Source: Strix aluco (taxonomy: Eukaryota > Chordata > Aves > Strigiformes > Strigidae). Taken from it: a stretch of 64,000 bases of DNA. Made by a program: the position numbers and the translations under genes. Below, piece by piece: positions 58,501 to 64,000 of this stretch (position 1 is its first letter; the number at the start of each line of letters is the position of its first letter). The notes below the pieces were generated by a model. That model was not told the origin of the DNA. It did not search any database and saw only the letters and a program-made list of their open reading frames with translations. The DNA is taken from NCBI RefSeq assembly GCF_031877795.1, contig NC_133932.1:72343937-72407936 (forward strand). Reading direction: 5' to 3'.

Positions 58501-61380
58501 CTCCTAATAATAAATAGAAAGGAAAAAAAAGAATTTGTAACTTAATTTTTATTTACTTATGATACAAAACACGCTCTGGGATTTGACCACTGATTTTACC
58601 TCTGGGGACAAATCTTGTAGGTAGTCCTGGGACTGGAAACTGGAAAATACGTCAGGAGCCAGGTGAGCCAGAACGCCGAAGATCCTCCCTGCCCACCACA
58701 GAGGTTTTGCAGAGCTGCTGGTGGAGAGCACACACAGCTGTGCTTCCATCAGGTTTTCCCTTTTCAAGCCCGGAGGGGAAACATTGCCTCCTTGCGCATG
58801 CAGATAAAGGGACGGAAAATACATAAACCCATTCTAAGGTGTTCAGGAGTCACTTCTTTACTTCAGAGTTTTAGTTTTTATTTTAAAGAAATGAAGTTTT
58901 AGCCTTAAGGGCTCCTAAGAAAAATGTGAGAAGATGACCTGGCAATATTAAATACATGGATGCCCCCTTGAAACAAGGTCTGAAGCTCAGACAGACACAC
59001 CTCAGTGGAATTTTGGCTAAGAGATGTACCACTCTGCAGGCCGCATCTCCTACTAGCCACTCAGCAGAAAATACAGAAGTAACAGGAGTACAGCAGGCCC
59101 AGGTCTGGCATCGATCAGGTGCACCCTGGCTCCAGCTGCTGGCAACCTCTAAAGGTATCTTCTACTCCAGGTAAAAGCAAAGATGAGTCTCCTGGTGAAG
59201 GTAGAAAATCCTTTGCTGCTGTTCTGTCTCTAGTAGATGAGTATTGTCTCATTCCACATGTCCCAGGCCAGGAATAAGTGTATTGGGAAGGGAGATAGTT
59301 ACAGGTGGCCTAAGTAGAGGTGTGCTTAGAGCCATAGGCCAGTTGTTCCTGAGAATGCTGGTATTTTTAAAATATATAAATTATGGTTCTAATCCATCAG
59401 GATTAGTATCGCTTTCCATTTGAAATGATATTCTTTTGGTATTTCAGTGTTTGTAGAATACTTTCCACAGTTCCACTGAATTTATTCTACTGCATTAAAA
59501 CAAACCTCAAGCGTGAATGATGTTAACTGTTTATTTCAGGCATTTAATAATTGTGGCCTTTCCTACCCCCAGAAAATAATGTTTTATAGCAGGATATAGA
59601 GGTTTCTGGACTAAATGCTAAAAGCCAGTCCAGATAGCACAGACACTAAGCCTTCTGAAACCACCAGGGAAAGAAAAAGCTCTTGCATTTTTCTGATCTG
59701 TTGGTAGTTTCATCCGTGATAGCTAAACCTGGAATTAAGGCTAAAAACCATCCATTGTTACTTAGTATTGATTTGGACTCTGTCAAAGTGCTTGGTACCG
59801 TGAAGAACAAAGAAGACAACAGAGTTAATGACAACTCTTAACAGGATGTGTGTTGAACGGCAAAGACGTCAAAAAGGGCTCACTATAGAACCTGAAATAA
59901 TTGGCTTGTGAAGCTTCCTGAGAAACATATAAAGCAAACATTTACAAAGGTTATTGGATAGTATCTTCACTTTCGTGCTAGCTAGTTTCAAATTAGCAAG
60001 TCCATAAAATAGGTTTCTTATTTGATCAAAAACTTAAGATTGTTAAGTGAAAAATATTGTGGAAAGTGTGTATTAAGAAAGAAAACATTTGTCACTGATA
60101 GGGCTTTATATCTGATACTCTAAAATGAAGCAAGATGTAGACAGACATCTATTATTATGTAAAAGCAATGATTTAAAATTATCACATTACATATGAGAAA
60201 AATCTATCAAACCTGACCCTGGCAGGTAGAAGAGGAAACAATACACAGACTTCTGTGAGGCAGTTCACCACAGGCAGACCTATTCCCTGTGGTGTCCCAT
60301 CAAGAAAGGCTGTGATCGCTCAGTATCACCTTCCTCCGAGGCGAAGAAGGTGCTTTAGCAGGTGAGTAACGCAGCAGTCTGGGATATCTGAAAAGGCTCC
60401 GCTCTGAACAGCCTGGTCAGAGGCTCGTATGGAGGAAGACAGTCGGGAGCGGGGCAGACAGCATGTGCTGGAACTGACGGTCCGCTCTCTCTTCTCATAC
60501 AAGAGCAAGGGTGGTCACAACTGGAGCTCATAAGCCTCAACTTCAACACGGGCCAAGAGGATGCTTCCTAAAAATGGCAGTGGACCTGCAGTACTCCTTG
60601 TCAGAGGCTGGAGGTGATGTGGGTTCAGAGAGGCTGGGGAAATTAATGGTAGAGCAAATTAATCTACTGAGGGAGGGTAAAAAAACTGGGGCGGCGGGAA
60701 AAACCCCAAAGCATTCAGCTGAGGATGTCACCTGGTTGGGAGCTGGGAGAGTAGCAGGGAAAATATTATATATGCTTGTAGAGTTCTCACTTGTTTCTTT
60801 GGTACCTGCTCATAGTTACTTTTGGAAACAAGAGGCTAGTTAAAAAACACTTTTGGCACCCTTCGGTCTGTTCCATTATACTGTTATTCACTCTAGTTAA
60901 GTAGCTCATAATTTCCGAAGTGGATCAAGGCACTGCAGCCCGTTAAGCTCTGTTTCCTCGGTATGCTCTGAAAGAAAGAAAAAAACATCCACAATGAGAT
61001 GAGAGAAGCATCATCAGAAAACACGGGCCCTTTGCTTGTCCCCACCCTGGGAAGGAAGCGGACCTCGGCAATCAGCTGCTGACGCCCGGGGTACCTCACC
61101 GAGTACCTGGCAGCAGTTCCATGTCATTTTATAAAATATCCAGGTGGGGTAGGAATTTACACAGGTACGTGGGAGTACGGGGGGTGCAGAAGTGGTTTCT
61201 GAGACTCTGATTTATTGGGAATGTCACACCACGTTTTTGTTTCAGGAGCTAACAGGCTGCCTGCCGTTCCCTGACCTGAAAGGCGGCGTAAAATAGTTTC
61301 ACCCCCGCTTGCCCGAACTGACTCAACACAGCGGAGCCCCTTTTGTTAGAGTACCCCACATTTCCCACAAACACCCCCAC
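55549..61380. other. Intergenic DNA upstream of CARS2
   Basis: About 5.8 kb with no supported gene. Frames up to 110 codons are unremarkable. A T16-A6 tract lies at 57312-57333 and an AT-rich imperfect duplication (GGTTATTCCAG / AGTTATTCCAG) at about 56570-56598. CpG content rises only after about 61300. Confidence 0.5.
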
Positions 61381-61748
61381 TAAAAACCCCGTTAGGAAGA
61401 AACCGCGCGCTGCTGCCGTGACGCTGAAGCACAAGTACGCGCTACTTCCGCCGAATATCAAGCGGGGCACGGCCCGACCCCAGCCCCGCTCCCCCGCCCG
61501 CCGGACTCACCGCGGGGCCGCTCCGAGGAACTCCCGGGCCTGGCCTGGCCTCCGCCGCGCCCCCGGCCCGCAGGCCCCGCCTCTTCCTGCCGCGCCGGCT
61601 GTAGCTACCCCGCTCGCCTGCTGTTTCCCGGCACAGGCGGCGCGGGTGTCGCGGCGACAGGCGCGGCGGGTTGTGCCCGCTCCCCTCGCCCCCTCCCCGC
61701 GGAGAGGCGGAGCCGCCGGTTCCCCGCCCGCGTCCAGGGGCCGTGGCC
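61381..61748 (+). promoter_or_regulatory. CARS2: CARS2 CpG-island promoter and 5' UTR
   Basis: CpG-rich DNA directly upstream of the CARS2 ATG has an ETS-type CTTCCG (61445-61450) and several GC boxes but no TATA. The island continues through exons 1 and 2 to about 62260. The TSS is probably within the last 300 bases before the ATG but cannot be fixed. Confidence 0.6.
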
Positions 61749-61960
61749 ATGCTACGCGGAGCGGCGGCGGCCGCGGCCCGGTGGTGCGGCCCCGGCCCTG
61801 GCGGGGGGAAGGCGGCGGCGGCGGCGCGGCGGTGTTGGAGCGCGGCGCGGCGGCGGGAGTGGGTGCGGCCGGCGGGGCGGGACAGCGGGATCGTGGCTTA
61901 CAACAGCCGGAGCCGGAGCAAGGAGCCGCTCGTACTGGCCGCGGAAGGAGTGGCGACCTG
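61749..61960 (+). CDS. CARS2: CARS2 (mitochondrial cysteinyl-tRNA synthetase), coding exon 1
   Basis: The ATG at 61749 (GGCCATGC, G at -3) opens an Ala/Arg-rich, acid-free N-terminus (MLRGAAAAAARWCG...) typical of a mitochondrial import presequence. It is followed by GRDSGIVAYNSRSRSKEPLV, matching the start of the mature domain of vertebrate CARS2 (human GRETGVQVYNSLTGRKEPL). The exon ends ...GVATTG-type in GACCTG before GTAGCG, leaving TG of Trp71 (phase 2). The donor GTAGCG is weak at +3 to +6, but protein continuity with exon 2 is unambiguous. The enzyme charges mitochondrial tRNA-Cys in the matrix and also makes cysteine persulfides. The gene diverges from ING1, as in other vertebrates. 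Confidence 0.93.
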
Positions 61961-62052
61961 GTAGCGCCCGGCGGGGCGGCGGGAGGGCGGGCGGGCGGAC
62001 GGGGGGCGTCGGACCGGGGCTGACGGGCGCGGCTTGGCTCCCCTCTCCGCAG
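61961..62052 (+). other. CARS2: CARS2 intron 1
   Basis: A very short GC-rich intron of 92 nt between coding exons 1 and 2, GT...AG, phase 2. Confidence 0.92.
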
Positions 62053-62103
62053 GTACAGCTGCGGGCCGACCGTGTACGACCAGGCACACCTCGGGCACGC
62101 CTG
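62053..62103 (+). CDS. CARS2: CARS2 coding exon 2 (zinc-ligand Cys and HIGH motif)
   Basis: This 51-nt exon follows a CCCTCTCCGCAG acceptor and ends before GTGAGT. It completes Trp71 and encodes YSCGPTVYDQAHLGHA (residues 72-87), then two bases of the next Cys. This is the class I synthetase core: Cys74 is the conserved zinc and cysteine-binding ligand in the 'CGPTVYD' stretch, and HLGH (83-86) is the HIGH signature. It matches human CARS2 WYSCGPTVYDHAHLGHAC with one change. It enters and leaves in phase 2. The remaining exons, including the KMSKS loop, are beyond the window. Confidence 0.97.
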
Positions 62104-64000
62104 GTGAGTCGCGTCCTGAGTCACGGCGGTTGGGGGGCGGGTTTGTCCCGTCTCGGGTGGGAGCCCGGTGGCGGCGGGAGTGCGCGGCATCCCTCGGCAG
62201 GGCAGCCGGGTGACAGACCCCTCTGGAGCCGCTGCGGGGCCGCCGGCTCTTCACCTCCTGCTCCGTGCAAAGGGCAAAATCCCGTTTGGTTTTTTGTGGT
62301 TTTTTTTTTTCCTCTCGGCCTCAGGAAGCACGGAAGGGGCTGTCGGTGCAGCTCGTCCCAGACAGAGACAAAGTAGTGTTAAGTATTGAGAACGTGCACT
62401 TTTTTTGCTAGGCAGGGCGAGTTGTTTCAAATCCGTATCGGCATAACGTGACCTCTCGGTGCAGAGGAGTTGGGGTCCTGGAGCAGAGCCTCTTGTCTGT
62501 GTGAATCGATAGCTTTGCATCGAATTTGGTTTGGACGCTGTGCCAGCACCCAGGAAAAGCTGTTCAGGGTTGACTATTAAAAAGAATCTGTTCTTAAATC
62601 TTAGCCCAGGTAGTTTAAAACCCTTTTTACATAATGACAGTTCAGTGGCTTACTGGGTTTAAAGAAAAAAACAAAACAGCACAGTATTTTCTTCATAGGT
62701 CATTAAGATAATTACAGTAATAAACCAACTCTGCTATAAGTAACTTTGGAAAAGTACTCTAAATACACGGGGGAACGTTGCTGCCAGTTGGTTTAAAACA
62801 GTGCATCTGATGAGGAGACATGCAGGGTGCAAGCTGCTCTTGAGCTTCTGTCTCCTCTAATTCTTAAAAGAACAAGATCCATTGGGCTCCTTGGAAGAGC
62901 AGGGCTTTCTCAGGTAATTGCCATCTGTGTGAAGATCAGGCGCTGTGTTTTTGAGTAATTCCCGTTTAATGTAGGGCATTGCACAGCTTCTGGTCCCGTC
63001 TCAACTTCGTTCAGAAACTCATGTTGAATTTTGCTCAGTGTTGAGCTATCGCAGTACTGTGGTACTGCTCCTTCTTTCTGTAAAAGGGAAGCTTTAAAAT
63101 ACCAATCATGTAAAAATACTGTTGGCAACCTCTCTTGAAATGCTGCTATAGTGTTGTGTGTATGTGGTGGTGTCTTCTTCCTCCTTGCTTTTGTCCAGTC
63201 TTAACAGAAAATTAACCTAGCTTTTTACTGGTGATATAAAAATCAAGAAAACGATATCTTGAATTATTTTGATTGTACTTAGTACCTTCACGGGAACTTT
63301 AATATTTAAAACATCATAGCAATCTGTGTATTTAAATCTACAGTTATTGTAATACAGGCTATATTAACAGTTTACCTTGAAATAATTGCAACTTCAAATC
63401 ATCACTTGAGAGCAACTGCATAAAAAGATGCTAATAAATTCATTTTCTTCGTCACTCAATTGAGGTTCTCTAGTACGGTAGGGTCTGTCTTCCCTGACAT
63501 GGTGCAACAGGGGAGGGAAGTGCAGAAGTGCTCCTGTCCGCAGTGTTTACAGAGGTGGAGGATTTCACATTTTGGTCTTGCAGCTCTCTGTGGCTTTTGA
63601 ATGTCTGTTTCTGTCAGTGGTTCTCCTTATTCTCTTGCCTTCAGGCTCTTTTGATTAAAGGAGGGGAGTAGGAAGCCCTTGCTCACCATTTCAATTTCAA
63701 GCTTTCCTGATGTGGAGGTTAGCTGTACGTCTGTGCCACCTGGGTTTGACCTCTTCACTTACTGATTTAAGAAAGAATAGTTAAGGCCAAATATTGCCTT
63801 TGGAGTGGTGTATCATGAAGATAGATAAGTAGCTGTGTTAGATTTTTTTTTTTTTTCCTAACGCCTCTTTGGCGCCTTCACGTGTTGTTCCTGTAGCGCT
63901 GTAGTGCGGCAAGATGCCTGCGCTGAAGACTTTCCTCTCTCTTCTGATCTGTTAAACCCCCCAGCCTGTGAGGAGTTGGCTCTTCCTTCCCAGCGTCTGT
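62104..64000 (+). other. CARS2: CARS2 intron 2 (runs off the window)
   Basis: The intron starts with the strong donor GTGAGT. It is GC-rich for the first 150 bases, then ordinary AT-leaning sequence with T runs (62303-62312, 63843-63856). The next exon, expected to begin with SYVRFD-like residues, is not found before the window end. Confidence 0.85.

Noticed and set aside
61343-62190. 226- and 227-codon frames on both strands over CARS2 exon 1
   Set aside because: They are shadows of the CARS2 CpG island. The real frame is shown by the match to CARS2 across the exon 1-2 junction.

Overview
The window looks like single-copy nuclear DNA from a bird. The evidence is CR1 LINE fragments ending in the avian ATTCTATGATTC-type tail, three solo LTRs of the common avian ERV type, small first exons inside CpG islands, and a gene order that matches the conserved vertebrate block CARS2 - ING1 - ANKRD10 (human 13q34, read here in reverse). 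The species cannot be read from the sequence.

Three protein-coding genes are supported, all recognised from their protein sequence. (1) 1-2565: the last intron, final coding exon and 3' UTR of ANKRD10 (+). (2) 45006-51598 plus upstream promoter: a complete ING1 (-), as the two-exon p33/ING1b form. It joins into exactly 279 codons with a perfect C4HC3 PHD finger. (3) 61749-64000: the first two coding exons of CARS2 (+), the mitochondrial cysteinyl-tRNA synthetase, cut by the window end inside intron 2.

Between ANKRD10 and ING1 lie about 42 kb of gene-poor, AT-leaning DNA. It holds an old CR1 remnant (3946-4090), an antisense solo LTR (12380-12980), a CR1 mosaic (17053-20101), a short CR1 tail (30279-30333), a solo LTR with a perfect 5-bp target duplication (31064-31685), a decayed CR1 reverse-transcriptase fragment (37085-37790), and simple repeats. 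No convincing gene was found there. Between ING1 and CARS2 lie CpG-rich promoter DNA with long G runs, a sense-oriented solo LTR (54971-55548) and otherwise featureless sequence.

The three genes are housekeeping genes with separate functions: an ankyrin-repeat protein, a chromatin reader of H3K4me3 in Sin3-HDAC, and mitochondrial translation. They are neighbours by conserved synteny, not an operon. I found no new multi-gene system. The most interesting material is regulatory. It includes a second CpG-island promoter inside the ING1 intron with four same-direction CCAAT boxes and a TATA-like element, a promoter-like cluster (CCAAT, NRF1, ACTAC..TCCCAG) 1.3-1.5 kb upstream of ING1, and a sense LTR with recognisable TATA and polyadenylation signals upstream of CARS2.
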